Shown: positions 40,282 through 50,233, counted from the first letter of the stretch. The stretch: DNA of 64,000 nucleotides from Streptomyces roseofulvus (GCF_039534915.1 NZ_BAAAWE010000001.1:1488001-1552000); one strand, 5' to 3'. Program-made: numbers and translations. The notes: generated by a model from the letters alone, not told the origin.

Positions 40282-40887
40282 TCAGGTCGCCACGGAGGCG
40301 TGGTCCCGGTCGGCGAGGACGAGGGCGTGCTCGACGACGGCGACGAGGACGTTCTTGACCGACTCGCGGTCGCGGGCGTCGCACATCACCAGCTCGACCT
40401 CGGGGTCGAGGTCGAGCGCCGCCCGGACGGTCTCCGTCGGGTAGCGGCGGGCGCCCTCGAAGCAGTTGACGGCCACCGTGAAGGGGATGCCACGCCGTTC
40501 GAAGTAGTCGATGGCGGCGAAGCTGTCCTCCAGGCGGCGGGTGTCCGCGAGCACCACCGCGCCGAGCGCCCCCTGGGCCAGTTCGTCCCAGAGGAACCAG
40601 AAGCGGTCCTGTCCGGGGGTGCCGAACAGGTACAGGACGAGGTCCTCGCGCAGCGTGATCCGGCCGAAGTCCATGGCGACCGTGGTGGTCGTCTTGGACT
40701 CCACGCCGTGCAGGTCGTCCACCGGGCGGCCGGCCTCGGTGAGCACCTCCTCCGTCCGCAGCGGTCTGATCTCGCTGACCGCGCCGACCAGTGTGGTCTT
40801 GCCGACCCCGAACCCGCCCGCGACCAGGATCTTCAGGGTCACCGGCTCGACGGGGGTCTTGGTGCGGCTAGAGCGCCCGAAGGCCAT
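40282..40887 (-). CDS. cvnD: conservon GTP-binding protein CvnD
   Basis: 201 residues, small GTPase. The P-loop reads GGFGVGKTTLVGAV, followed by TTTTVAMDFGRITL, the DxxG-like FGTPGQDRF and NxxE-type VAVNCFEGARR. It belongs to the ATP/GTP-binding family of Streptomyces conservons, membrane-associated signalling modules that resemble receptor-G-protein systems. It overlaps cvnC by 20 bases. It is the last gene of the cvnABCD operon; no cytochrome P450 (cvnE) follows. Confidence 0.95.
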   Translation of the reverse strand: MAFGRSSRTKTPVEPVTLKILVAGGFGVGKTTLVGAVSEIRPLRTEEVLTEAGRPVDDLHGVESKTTTTVAMDFGRITLREDLVLYLFGTPGQDRFWFLWDELAQGALGAVVLADTRRLEDSFAAIDYFERRGIPFTVAVNCFEGARRYPTETVRAALDLDPEVELVMCDARDRESVKNVLVAVVEHALVLADRDHASVAT

Positions 40888-41305
40888 TGATCACCTCGCG
40901 GAGGATGCTCACGTCCGGCAGCTGGGCCGGCGGAACGGGGCGGGTCACGTGCACGAGTTCCTCGTCGACGAGGTCGCCGACCAGGACCCGGACCACCCCG
41001 ACGGGGAGGTCGAGTCCGGCGGCGAGCTCGGCGATCGACTGGGGCTGTTCGGAGCAGCGTTCGACGATCTCCACGTGTTCCGGGGAGAGCGACTGGTCGC
41101 GGCCGGGGTCGTCGGCGGCGGGCTCGGGGACCACCACGGCGATGAGGTCCAGCCGGTGGCGGCCCGCGGCGCTCGTCCGGCCGCGGGTCATCGCGTAGGG
41201 ACGGACGACCGGTCCGGCGTCGTCGTCGTACCAGTGGTGGGGGGCGGCCGACGGCCGGCCGGGGGTGTCCCGGCCGGGCCGGCCGCGCTCGGCTGCGTCG
41301 CTCAT
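40868..41305 (-). CDS. cvnC: conservon protein CvnC (DUF742)
   Basis: 145 residues. The DUF742 domain has VVRPYAMTRGRTSAAG near the start and QSIAELAAGLDLPVGVVRVL, a winged-helix-like segment, ending LREVINGL. The family is always found with CvnA, B and D. The ATG at 41305 is 10 bases after the stop of cvnB, consistent with one operon. Its role in the conservon is not settled; it may link the GTPase to a DNA or protein target. Confidence 0.93.
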   Translation of the reverse strand: MSDAAERGRPGRDTPGRPSAAPHHWYDDDAGPVVRPYAMTRGRTSAAGRHRLDLIAVVVPEPAADDPGRDQSLSPEHVEIVERCSEQPQSIAELAAGLDLPVGVVRVLVGDLVDEELVHVTRPVPPAQLPDVSILREVINGLRAL

Positions 41306-41315
41306 GCGGGGCGGC

Positions 41316-41759
41316 TCACCCTCCCGTCGGCTGACCGGTCCGGGGGGCCGTGCCGAGATGGGTGCCGACCCGCTTGACCATGAGGGTCATCTCGTAGGCG
41401 ACCTGGCCGACGTCGGAGTCGGCATCGGCGAGGACGGCCAGGCAACTGCCGTCGCCGGCGGCGGTCACGAAGAGGAAGGCGTCCTCCAGTTCGACCACGG
41501 TCTGGCGGACCCGGCCCGCCTCGAAGTGGCGGCCGACGCCCTTGGCGAGGCTGTGGAAGCCGGAGGCGACGGCGGCGAGGTGCTCGCCGTCCTCGCGGCT
41601 CAGGTCCTTCGACGCGCCGGTGGGCAGGCCGTCGCTGGAGAGCACCAGGGCCTTCCGGATGGCGGCGACGCGCTGGACCAGCTCGTCGAGGAGCCAGTTC
41701 AGCTCGCCGTTGCCGTGGACGGAGCTGCTGGTGCTTGCTGCGGCGTTCGGTGCGGTCAT
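41316..41759 (-). CDS. cvnB: conservon protein CvnB (roadblock/LC7)
   Basis: 147 residues. It has the roadblock/LC7 fold signature: LNWLLDELVQRVAAIRKALV, then LAAVASGFHSLAKGVGRHFE and DADSDVGQVAYEMTLMVKRV. Such proteins regulate small GTPases, here probably CvnD. The start overlaps the stop of cvnA by 4 bases (ATGA), so translation is coupled. A short flexible N-terminus (TAPNAAASTSSSVHGNG) precedes the domain. Confidence 0.95.
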   Translation of the reverse strand: MTAPNAAASTSSSVHGNGELNWLLDELVQRVAAIRKALVLSSDGLPTGASKDLSREDGEHLAAVASGFHSLAKGVGRHFEAGRVRQTVVELEDAFLFVTAAGDGSCLAVLADADSDVGQVAYEMTLMVKRVGTHLGTAPRTGQPTGG

Positions 41760-44620
41760 CGACCGTCCCCCTCGGGTGTCGTTCCGTGTGCTGTGGTGTC
41801 GTCCGGGCCGGTGCCGTCCCGGCGTCCGCGCTGCCAGCCGCGCTGCATGGCGGCCATGCGGGCGCGCACCTCCTCGGCGTCGCGCTCGAAGGCGTCGTCG
41901 CCGGCGCCGCGCTCGGCGGCGGGGCGCTCCCCGGCCGGGGCGTCAGCCGGGTCCTCGGTCTCGCGGAGCTGCGGGACGAGGCTGGCCTGGCGGACCCGGC
42001 GCGGCAGTCCGTCGAGCGGCGGGGCCGGGGCGGGATCAGCCGCCGGCGGGGCGGCCGGGCCCGGGGCCGGGCGGGCCTCGGTGCCTTCCGGGCGTACGGG
42101 GACGAGCGTGGGGCCGGTGCGCGGCGCCGTCCGGCGGTCCGGGCCGGGGGCGGGGTGGGCGCGGCCGGGCTCGTCGAGCCGGCGCCCGTGGTCGACGACC
42201 AGGGTCGGCTGGCGGCGGCGCGGCAGCGCCAGCGGGCCGTGGGCGTCGTCCTCGCCGGCCGGGTCGTCGTCGCCCCGGCGGTCCTCGGCCTGGTCGGGGA
42301 CCTGCTGGTGCTGCTCGCCGGCCGGGACGAGGCCGGTGCGGCGGCGCTGGGGCCGGAAGAGGCCGCCGCGCTCGCTGTCGCTGTCGAGGAGGTCGGCGGA
42401 GCGGTCGAGGAGGGTGCCGAGGTCCTCGGGGCCGAACGGCGGCTCCAGTTCGACCGGGCCGTCCAGGGGTCGGTCGAGCGGCCGGTCGGCGACCGGGCCG
42501 AAGGCTCCGTCCGCCGGCCGGTGTCCGGCCGGGCCCGTCTCGTCCGCCAGGTCGGGTACGCGCGCGAGGGCCGGGCGGCGCTGCGGGAGCGGGGCCTCGC
42601 CGAGCATGCCCGCCGCCGACCCGGAGGTCGTACGGGATCCGCTCGCGGCGGGGTGCGCCTCGCCCTCCGCGGGGCGGGGGTCGAGGGTCTTGCGGTCCAG
42701 GCGGAAGCCCGCGCCCTGGGTCTCGGGGGCGTCGGTGAGCAGCGCGGCCGGGATGAAGACGACCGCGGTGGTGCCGCCGTACGGGGAGGTCTGGAGCGAG
42801 ACGCGGACGTTCTGGCGCTGGGCGAGCCGGCTGACCACGAAGAGGCCGAGGCGGTCGGTGTCGGAGAGCTCGAACTCGGGGGTCTCGGCGAGCCGCAGGT
42901 TGGCGTCGAGGAGGACGTCGGCGCTCATGCCGAGGCCGCGGTCGTGGATCTCCAGGGTGAAGCCGTTGGCGACGCGTTCGCCGAGCACCTGGACGGCGGT
43001 GTGCGGGGGCGAGAACACGGTGGCGTTCTCAAGGAGTTCGGCGATGAGGTGGGTGAGGTCGGCGACGGCGGGGCCGCCGACGCCGAGCCGGGGCAGCCGG
43101 CGGACCTCGATGCGCTCGTAGTCCTCGACCTCGGCGACGGCGGCCCGGACCACGTCCATGAGCTGCACCGGCTTGCGCCACTGGCGGGAGGGGGCGGCGC
43201 CGGAGAGGATCACCAGGCCCTCGGCGTGCCGGCGCATGCGGGTGGTGAGGTGGTCGAGCCGGAAGAGGTCGGCGAGCTCCTCGGTGTCTTCGGTGCGCCG
43301 CTCCATGGTGTCGAGCAGGGTGAGCTGGCGGTGGAGCAGGACCTGGTTGCGGCGGGCGAGGTTGACGAAGACCTCGGCGACCCCGCGGCGCATGTCGGCC
43401 TGCTTGACGGCGGCCTCGACGGCGGCCCGCTGGAGGGTGTTGAGGGCCTGGCCGACCTGGCCGACCTCGTCCTCGCCGTACCGCAGGTGCGGGACCTCGG
43501 TCTCGACGTCGACGTGCTCGCCCGCGGCGAGGCGGCGCATGACGCTGGGGAGGCGGACGCCGGAGACCTCCTGGGCCTCCTTCTGGAGGCGGCGCAGGTC
43601 GCGGACGAGCGAGCGGCCGATCCGGACCGAGATGCCGACCGAGGCGAGCAGCGCGAGGAAGCCGAGGACGCCGGCGACGCCGGCCTTGAGCAGGACGCTG
43701 TACGCGGCGGGCTGGACGCGGTCCTGGTAGCGGTCGCCGGCGGCGGTGTTCTCGCGGGCCAGCTGGTCGAGGACGGGGCTGGCCTCGTCCTGCCAGAAGG
43801 CCGGGGTCGAGGAGCGCGGCCGCTCGGTCTCGCCCTCCCGGACGAACGCCTCCTCGGCGGTGCGCAGGGCCGCGGTGTCGGGGCTGCGCCAGTACTGCTC
43901 GAAGCGCCGCCGCTCGGAGGCCGGGAGGAGTTCGAGGTTGACCTCGTAGGTCTGCTTGCGGACGGCGATGAGGTCGGAGACGGCGCGGATCTCCTGCTCG
44001 GTCACCCGGTCGGCGACGAGGGCGGAGAGGACGAGGGCGTCCTCCCGGGAGAGGAGTTCGCGGGCGCGGGTGATGCCGACGAGGGCGCGGCCCTGCTTGT
44101 CCATCTCGACGTTCTCCAGCGCGTGGAGGGTGACGAGGAAGCTGTAGCAGGGGTCGACGAGCCGGTTGTAGAACTCCAGCGCCTGCAGGCGGCCGATGCT
44201 GCGCTTCTCGACCGAGCGGCGCAGGGACGAGATCTCCTCGAAGGCCGCCAGGAGCGAGTTGAGCTTCTGGGTGGTGACGGGGCGCATCTCCTCGCGGACG
44301 CCCGGGTCTTCGGCGTTGGCGCGGATCCGGTCCATCTGCCGGTCGGTGGCGAGGCGGGCCTCGCGGAGCTGGGTGAGGGCCTCGGAGCCGCGCGGGTCGG
44401 CGAGGTAGACGAGGGACTGGCGGCGTTCGAGCTGGATGACCCGGGCCGTGTCCTCGATGGGGTAGCCGACCTTGTCGACGATGTAGCCGACGTCGAGGAG
44501 CTGGTCGGCCTCGCGTCCGGTGAGGACGGTGGCGAAGCCCCAGAGGCCGGTGAGGGAGACGAGCGGTACGAGGAGCAGCGCCACGATCTTCCGGCGGATG
44601 GACTTCCCGCGAAAGCGCAT
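41756..44620 (-). CDS. cvnA: conservon sensor histidine kinase-like protein CvnA
   Basis: 954 residues. A membrane segment at about residues 12-32 (IVALLLVPLVSLTGLWGFAT), a long periplasmic nitrate-sensor-like (NIT) helical domain, a second membrane segment near 310-335, a HAMP-like linker and an ATPase domain with the N-box LIAELLENATVFSPP and HDRGLGMSADVL. The C-terminal ~270 residues are Pro/Arg-rich and disordered. CvnA is the membrane sensor of the conservon. The ATG at 44620 has GGGGGAGG upstream and is preferred over an ATG-containing longer start at 44650. Two TTGACG hexamers upstream (44676-44694) are -35 candidates. Confidence 0.93.
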   Translation of the reverse strand: MRFRGKSIRRKIVALLLVPLVSLTGLWGFATVLTGREADQLLDVGYIVDKVGYPIEDTARVIQLERRQSLVYLADPRGSEALTQLREARLATDRQMDRIRANAEDPGVREEMRPVTTQKLNSLLAAFEEISSLRRSVEKRSIGRLQALEFYNRLVDPCYSFLVTLHALENVEMDKQGRALVGITRARELLSREDALVLSALVADRVTEQEIRAVSDLIAVRKQTYEVNLELLPASERRRFEQYWRSPDTAALRTAEEAFVREGETERPRSSTPAFWQDEASPVLDQLARENTAAGDRYQDRVQPAAYSVLLKAGVAGVLGFLALLASVGISVRIGRSLVRDLRRLQKEAQEVSGVRLPSVMRRLAAGEHVDVETEVPHLRYGEDEVGQVGQALNTLQRAAVEAAVKQADMRRGVAEVFVNLARRNQVLLHRQLTLLDTMERRTEDTEELADLFRLDHLTTRMRRHAEGLVILSGAAPSRQWRKPVQLMDVVRAAVAEVEDYERIEVRRLPRLGVGGPAVADLTHLIAELLENATVFSPPHTAVQVLGERVANGFTLEIHDRGLGMSADVLLDANLRLAETPEFELSDTDRLGLFVVSRLAQRQNVRVSLQTSPYGGTTAVVFIPAALLTDAPETQGAGFRLDRKTLDPRPAEGEAHPAASGSRTTSGSAAGMLGEAPLPQRRPALARVPDLADETGPAGHRPADGAFGPVADRPLDRPLDGPVELEPPFGPEDLGTLLDRSADLLDSDSERGGLFRPQRRRTGLVPAGEQHQQVPDQAEDRRGDDDPAGEDDAHGPLALPRRRQPTLVVDHGRRLDEPGRAHPAPGPDRRTAPRTGPTLVPVRPEGTEARPAPGPAAPPAADPAPAPPLDGLPRRVRQASLVPQLRETEDPADAPAGERPAAERGAGDDAFERDAEEVRARMAAMQRGWQRGRRDGTGPDDTTAHGTTPEGDGR

Positions 44621-45076
44621 GGCCTCCCCCAGTACGGTCTCCGCGGCCACGGAGGTCCCTCGAACGGCGTCGCCGCGTCAACACGGCGCGTCAACCTTCG
44701 GTTTCAACAAACGGCGGCGTGAGCCTACTACTGCATCACGACCATCTCGAAGGTGTGTCTGGGCGATTTTCAGCCTGTCGAGTGAGCGTTGATCATGAGA
44801 TGTCCTGGTATTCCAGGAGTTCGGATCGGCCACTGTGGCGCAGGACACGTGGCGGTGCACGTTTTCCCTCCCTGGGCGCAATGGCTGGAATCGTTCGTTC
44901 CGTTCGCGTTGTCGGGTGAAGTGGGGAAACCTTTTCCCTGTCCAGAGCGTCATGAAGTACGGGGGAACGCACGGTCCGAGGACGGACCGGAGGCGGCCCG
45001 GTCACACGCGCCGTGTAGAACCGCAGGAACCGGGCAGCCACCCCTGGGAGCGTCGTGCGGTGGGGAGTGACAGGAC
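44621..45076. other. divergent promoter region between cvnA and a small membrane protein
   Basis: 456 bases with no convincing gene. On the minus strand two TTGACG hexamers at 44676-44681 and 44689-44694 may be -35 elements for the conservon, but no matching -10 was fixed. The right part has no clear signal. Confidence 0.4.
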
Positions 45077-45421
45077 ATGGATGACGAGACGCCGGCCACG
45101 CGTCCGTTGTGGGTGGAGGACACCCGCGGACGGCGGCGGATGCCGGACCCGGTGAGGAACGCGGCGGTGCGGGCGGTGATGGTCACCTCGGTGACGATCA
45201 TCCTGGCCCTCGTCGCCTTCCTCACCTCGGTCACCGGCTCCTGGCTGGCCTTTCCGATGACGATCGCGGCGGTGGCCGCGACGGTGGTGGCCACCTGGAG
45301 CGTGCTGGACATCTGGATCACCCGCCAGGTCTGGCGGCAGCGCAACGGCGTGGTCTCCGAGCCGAGCAGCAGCGCCTACCCGGCGTCGCGCCGGGAGCGC
45401 GCGGAGGAGCGGGTCGCCTGA
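45077..45421 (+). CDS. small membrane protein
   Basis: 114 residues with two hydrophobic segments (VMVTSVTIILALVAFLTSV and MTIAAVAATVVATWSVLDI) and a basic C-terminal tail (SRRERAEERV). No family recognised. The ATG at 45077 follows a purine-rich GGGGAGTGACAGG. It is divergent from the conservon and could work with it at the membrane, but only position suggests this. Repeats of GGGTCGCCCGGCGG and GTGACCCGGAGG follow its stop (45423-45508). Confidence 0.75.
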   Translation: MDDETPATRPLWVEDTRGRRRMPDPVRNAAVRAVMVTSVTIILALVAFLTSVTGSWLAFPMTIAAVAATVVATWSVLDIWITRQVWRQRNGVVSEPSSSAYPASRRERAEERVA

Positions 45422-45507
45422 GGGTGACCCGGAGGCGCGGGGTACGGGTCGCCCGGCGGCGGCCCGTACGAAGAGCGGGTCGCCCGGCGGTGACCCGGAG
45501 GTACGGG

Positions 45508-45540
45508 GAAGGCCCGGGCCCTCGTGGGGTCCGGGCCTTC
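45508..45540. terminator. terminator between convergent genes
   Basis: GAAGGCCCGGGCC pairs with GGTCCGGGCCTTC around a 7-base loop, between the small membrane protein gene and the stop of the SMC ATPase gene. Confidence 0.8.
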
Positions 45541-45559
45541 GTCGTGCCTCCGGTCGCCG

Positions 45560-48500
45560 CTACGGCGCCGCGGGCGGCTCCTCGTCCTGGTGGCGCCGGA
45601 ACATGCGGGTCGCCGTGATCTCGCCGTGGATCGTCTCGCCCTCCGAGGTCGGCTGCGGCAGACCCGGCCGGAGGTGCTCCTCGACGCTGATGTACTTCAG
45701 GCCGGCCCGCAGGTCGGCGTCGTTGCGCAGCCGGATCACCAGCGGGAACTCGGCGAGCGCCGTGGTGTCGAACAGGCCCGTGGTGTAGAGCAGCTGGACG
45801 CCGAGCGCGTCCGACACCGCCCGCTGGAGTTCGAGCAGGTACGTGGCGTTGGCCCGGCCGATCGGGTTGTCGAGGAACAGCGTGCCGGCGTGCCGGTGCT
45901 TGTCCCGGCCCCGGTCGTTGGAGCGGAGCGCCGCCATCGTGCAGTACAGGGCGATGGCCGCGGTGAGCAGCTGGCCGCCGGAGAAGACGTCGCCCATCTG
46001 CCCGACCGGCACCCGCTCGGCGCGCAGCACCGCGTCCGGCTTGAGGATCTCGACGGCGACGCCCTTCGGTTCGAGCGCCGCCTGCACGCCGCGCAGCAGC
46101 AGCGACATGCCGTCGCGGCGCAGGTCGGAGTTCTTCTTGACGGCGGCGCGGGTGGCCTCGTCGACGACCTCGCCGAGGCGCTCGGTGAGGGTCGTCTGGT
46201 CGGGCTCCTCGAAGCGGATCCGCAGGAACTCCTGGCCCGACCACTCGCCCAGGCCGTCCGGGAGGCGGGAGAGCCGCTGGGCGGAGCGGAGGGTGGCGAG
46301 CGAGCTCTCCACCAGACCGCGCAGCCGGTCCACGATCGAGTCGCGGTTGCGCTCCAGCTGGGCCAGCTCGTCGGTGAGGACCCGGAGGCGGGGCGCGAAC
46401 GCCTCGGCCCACTTGGCGGCGTGCTCGGGCAGCGCCGAGGCGGGCAGTTCGCGGATCTGCAGCCGGGCCGGGGTGCGGACCTGCTCGTAGCGGGTCGCGT
46501 TGGCGTGCCGGACGAGGATGTCGCTCGCCTCGCGCACCGAGGCGTCGGCGGCGGAGAGTTCGGCGGTGCAGGCGCGCAGCGCCCGCCGGGCCTCGCCGGC
46601 GGCGGTCCTGGCCTCCTCCAGGGTGCCCGGGTACGGTTCCTGCTCCTCCTGCTCCTCCTCCGTGTGGTCGCGCAGCAGGTCGCGCAGGAGCGCGGCGGTC
46701 TCGTCGAAGCCGCCGGCGGCGTCCTCGGCGGCGCGGTGGTCGCGCAGCAGGCCGGCGTGGGCGGCGCGCGCCGCCTCCAGGGCGTCGCTGCGGGCGGCGA
46801 GTTCGGCGCTCGCGGTACGCAGCAGGGCCTGGGCCTGGTCGGCGTCGGCCGGGACCAGCTCCTCGGGCAGCTCGGTGTGGGTCTCGCCGTCCTCGGGGGC
46901 CAGCCGCTCGGACTCGCCGCGGAGCCGGCCGAGCTTCTCGCTCGCCTCGGAGGCCCGGGACTCCAGCATCTGCACCAGGGACTCGGCACGGGCCGCGGCG
47001 GCCTGCCGGGACGGGCCGTCGGCGCCGTCGGTGGACTCCAGGAGCTGCTCCGCGCGCGTGCGGACCTTGTTGGTGAGCCGGTCCAGTTCGGCGAGGGCGG
47101 CGGACTCGTCGCTCTCGGCGCGGGCCTGCTCGGCGCGCAGGTCGGCGCCGACGCCGACCTTCTCGTACACCTGCGAGGCGGCGCGGTACGCCTCGCGGAG
47201 GGTGGGGAGGGCGGCGCGGGGCGCGTCGGGGTCCTGCTCCGGCAGCTGCTCGGGGGCGCCGGCGATCTCGGCGCGCTCGGCGCGCAGCGCACGGGCGGTG
47301 CGGTGGGCGTCGTCGGCGGCGCGCTGGGCGGCCCGGCGGTCCTCGTCGGCGGCCCGCGCGCGCTCCAGGCAGGTCTGGGCGCGGGCCTCGGCCTCGGCGG
47401 CGTCGTCGGCGAGCTCGCGGAGCTTGGCCTGCCAGGCGGAGCGCTCGCGGAGCCGGAAGGCGAGCCCGGCGAGGGCGTCGGCGGCCCGGCGGGCACGCTG
47501 GGCGGCCTCCTGCCGCTCGTCGCGGACCGCGAGGGCCTCGGCGGCGGCCTCCTCGGCCTCCGCGCGGGTGGCGCGGGCCTCGTCGAGGGTGCGGGCGGCG
47601 GTCTCGGCGGTCTCGCGGGCGGTGGCGGCGACGGCCGCGAGCTCGGCGAGCATGCCGGGCGGGCAGTCGGCGCGCCAGGCGCCGATCCGGGCGGCGAGGG
47701 CGCGGTCGCCGGCGAGCCGGGCGGCCAGGGCCCGGATCTCCTCGTCGCGGGCGGCGGCACGCGCGCGGAGCGCCTGGCGCTCCTCGTCGGCGGCGTGCTC
47801 GTCGTGCATGGCCGGGTTCGGCGGCACGAGGAACACCCCGGTGTCCTCGCCGGAGTCCTGCGCCGGTACGGGGGCGAGGAGGGCGGCGGCGGTGCCGACG
47901 GCGACGGCGGAGCGGGGCAGCAGGGCGGCCGAGCCGAGGGCCTCGCGGGCGCGCCCGTACGAGACGGGGTCGGTGATGACGACGCCGTCGACGAGTTCGG
48001 GGCGGGCGGCGAGCACGCGCGCGTGGTCGGCGGGGTCGACGGACTGGGCGAGGTAGCGCCAGCCTGGGAGGGCGGGGATGCCGTGCTCGCCGAGGAACTC
48101 GACGGTGGCGAGGACGTCCGGGCCCGGCGGCAGCAGGCCGCCGTCGCCGAGGGCGCCGAGGATGCGGGAGTCGTCGGCGGCGGCGGTGCGCAGGTCGAAG
48201 AGCTGGCGCTCGGCGGAGGAGACGGCCCCGTCGAGGAGGCGGCGCAGCTCCTCGGCGTACCGGTCGAAGTCGGTGACGGAGAGCGGCGCCTGGGTGTCGT
48301 CCTCGTCGGTCCGGTCGGGCCGCTCGGGGTTGTCGGCGGACTCGTCGTGGGCGGCGGCGGCGCGCTGGCCGGGCAGCGGGGAGCCGGAGCCGGGCAGGCC
48401 GAGGAGTTCGGCGAGGCGTTCCTCGCCGGCCAGGGCCTCGGCGGCGCGGCGCTCGGCGTCGTAGGCGTTGCCGGCGGCCTCGGCGGCGTCGGCGGCGCGG

Positions 48501-50233
48501 GCGGCGGCGAGTTCGGCGCGGGATTCGGCGGCGGCGGCCTCGCGGGCCCGTTCGCTCGCGGTGCGCGCGAGTTCGCGGGCGGCGTCCCAGGCGGCGACGG
48601 TGGTCTTCTCGGCGTCGGCGGCGGCGAGGGCGGCGCGGGCCGGGTCGGCGTCGGGGGCGGAGTCGTCGAGCCAGCCGGCCCGGACGGCCTCGGCGGTCTC
48701 CTGTTCGACCTCGGCGAGGCGCTGGCGCAGGTGCCCGGCCTCGCTGCGGGCCCGCTGGGCCTCGGTGGCGGCGGCGGTGGCGTCGCGGTGGGCGGTCTCG
48801 CTCGCCTCCTGGAGGGCGGTGGACCGTTCCTCCTCCTCGGCGGCGTGCCGCTCGCCCTCCTCGGCGGCGGCGGCGAGGGCCCGGACGAGGTCGGCGGCGG
48901 CCGCGGCGCGGGCGGCGAGGGCCGGGGCGGCGTCGCGCTCGGCCTCGCGGATGGCGGCGGCCACGCGCGCGGAGCGGTCGCCGGCGGCGCGGTGGCGGAG
49001 CACCGACTCGGCGGCCTGCCAGGCGGAGTGCAGGGTGCGGGCCTCGATGAGCTCGCGGCGCTGGGCCGCGGCGCCCTTCTCGGCCGCGGCGAGGGCCAGG
49101 GAGGCGTGCCGGTAGGCGAGTTCGGCGGCGATCAGGGCGCTGCGCTCGCGGGCGGTCTCGGCCTCGGAGACGGCGTGGCCGGCCGAGGTGACCTGCTGGG
49201 CGAGTTCGGCGGCGCGGGCCCGTTCGCCGGCGGCGCGGCCGGAGAGCCGGCGGGCGAGGGTCCGGGTGCGGCGCTCGGCGGCGGCGTGCACCTCACGCGC
49301 GCGGGACCGGGTTCCGGCGGCGTCCACGATGCGGTTGAGGAGGTCGACGGAGCCGGCGGTGAAGTCGCGTTCGGCGGTGAGTTCGGCCCGGCGGCCGAGC
49401 TTGTTGCCGAAGCCGCCGACGAGGTCGGCGAGGCCGTCGGTGTCGCGGGTGTCGGTGACCGCGCGGAGCAGGAGGTCGGTGAAGTCGGAGTCCTTCTTGA
49501 CCGCGAAGAGGCCGGCCGCCTCGCCCTCGTCGGCGTTCATCTCGCGCTGGTAGCGGAAGAGTTCGGGGTCGAGTCCGAGCTCGCCGAGGTGCTCGTTCCA
49601 GCGGTCGTGGATCTCCTCCCACACCACGTCGAGGTGCGGGTACGCCTTTCCGGCGTCGGTGAGGGCGTCGCGGAAGCCCTTCATGGTGCGGCGGCGGCCG
49701 GTGGCGCCGGAGGCGCCCTCGGCGGCGGGGCGGACGGTGGTCGCCTCGGCGACGGGGAGGTTGTCCAGGCTGAGGCCGGGGCCGGGGCGGAAGGAGTACC
49801 ACGCCTCGGCGAACTTCCGCGGGTCGTTGGAGACCTGGCGGCCGCGCCACTCGCTGACCTTGCCGACGACGACGAGTTCGCCGGTGAGGGTGTGCTGCCA
49901 CTCCAGGGCGACGTGGCCGCAGTCGTCGGCGAGCAGGAACTTGCGGAGCACGCCGGAGCTGGCGCCGCCGAGTGTGTTGCGGTGGCCCGGGAGCATCACC
50001 GAGAAGATGAGCTTGAGGAGGACGGACTTGCCGCCGCCGTTCTCCAGGAAGAGCACGCCCGCGGGGGCGGGGCGGCGCGGCGGGCCGACGGGCTCCTCCT
50101 CGAAGAACTCCGCCTGGGTGGGGGCGGGGTTCGGCACGGGGGCGCCGACGCCGCGCAGGTCCAGGACGGTGTCGGCGTAGCGGGCGCCGGCGGGGCCGAT
50201 GGAGTAGAGGCGGACCCGGGACAGCTCGTACAT
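45560..50233 (-). CDS. SMC/MukB-like ATPase of a four-gene condensin-like operon
   Basis: 1557 residues. An N-terminal Walker A (LENGGGKSVLLKLIF, Lys69-Ser70), two long Ala/Glu/Arg-rich coiled-coil regions, and a globular hinge-like segment at about 660-810 (GALGDGGLLPPGPDVLATVE). Near the C-terminus is an ABC signature VFSGGQLLTAA (Gly-Gly at 1419-1420) and a Walker B TLFLDNPIGRAN, where Asp1455 is followed by Asn1456 rather than the usual catalytic Glu. This is the architecture of MukB/MksB/JetC-type SMC proteins, which load on DNA and extrude loops. It is 81 bases after the MukE-like gene. Distantly related families with the LDNPIG motif exist, but I have not searched. Confidence 0.85.
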   Translation of the reverse strand: MYELSRVRLYSIGPAGARYADTVLDLRGVGAPVPNPAPTQAEFFEEEPVGPPRRPAPAGVLFLENGGGKSVLLKLIFSVMLPGHRNTLGGASSGVLRKFLLADDCGHVALEWQHTLTGELVVVGKVSEWRGRQVSNDPRKFAEAWYSFRPGPGLSLDNLPVAEATTVRPAAEGASGATGRRRTMKGFRDALTDAGKAYPHLDVVWEEIHDRWNEHLGELGLDPELFRYQREMNADEGEAAGLFAVKKDSDFTDLLLRAVTDTRDTDGLADLVGGFGNKLGRRAELTAERDFTAGSVDLLNRIVDAAGTRSRAREVHAAAERRTRTLARRLSGRAAGERARAAELAQQVTSAGHAVSEAETARERSALIAAELAYRHASLALAAAEKGAAAQRRELIEARTLHSAWQAAESVLRHRAAGDRSARVAAAIREAERDAAPALAARAAAAADLVRALAAAAEEGERHAAEEEERSTALQEASETAHRDATAAATEAQRARSEAGHLRQRLAEVEQETAEAVRAGWLDDSAPDADPARAALAAADAEKTTVAAWDAARELARTASERAREAAAAESRAELAAARAADAAEAAGNAYDAERRAAEALAGEERLAELLGLPGSGSPLPGQRAAAAHDESADNPERPDRTDEDDTQAPLSVTDFDRYAEELRRLLDGAVSSAERQLFDLRTAAADDSRILGALGDGGLLPPGPDVLATVEFLGEHGIPALPGWRYLAQSVDPADHARVLAARPELVDGVVITDPVSYGRAREALGSAALLPRSAVAVGTAAALLAPVPAQDSGEDTGVFLVPPNPAMHDEHAADEERQALRARAAARDEEIRALAARLAGDRALAARIGAWRADCPPGMLAELAAVAATARETAETAARTLDEARATRAEAEEAAAEALAVRDERQEAAQRARRAADALAGLAFRLRERSAWQAKLRELADDAAEAEARAQTCLERARAADEDRRAAQRAADDAHRTARALRAERAEIAGAPEQLPEQDPDAPRAALPTLREAYRAASQVYEKVGVGADLRAEQARAESDESAALAELDRLTNKVRTRAEQLLESTDGADGPSRQAAAARAESLVQMLESRASEASEKLGRLRGESERLAPEDGETHTELPEELVPADADQAQALLRTASAELAARSDALEAARAAHAGLLRDHRAAEDAAGGFDETAALLRDLLRDHTEEEQEEQEPYPGTLEEARTAAGEARRALRACTAELSAADASVREASDILVRHANATRYEQVRTPARLQIRELPASALPEHAAKWAEAFAPRLRVLTDELAQLERNRDSIVDRLRGLVESSLATLRSAQRLSRLPDGLGEWSGQEFLRIRFEEPDQTTLTERLGEVVDEATRAAVKKNSDLRRDGMSLLLRGVQAALEPKGVAVEILKPDAVLRAERVPVGQMGDVFSGGQLLTAAIALYCTMAALRSNDRGRDKHRHAGTLFLDNPIGRANATYLLELQRAVSDALGVQLLYTTGLFDTTALAEFPLVIRLRNDADLRAGLKYISVEEHLRPGLPQPTSEGETIHGEITATRMFRRHQDEEPPAAP

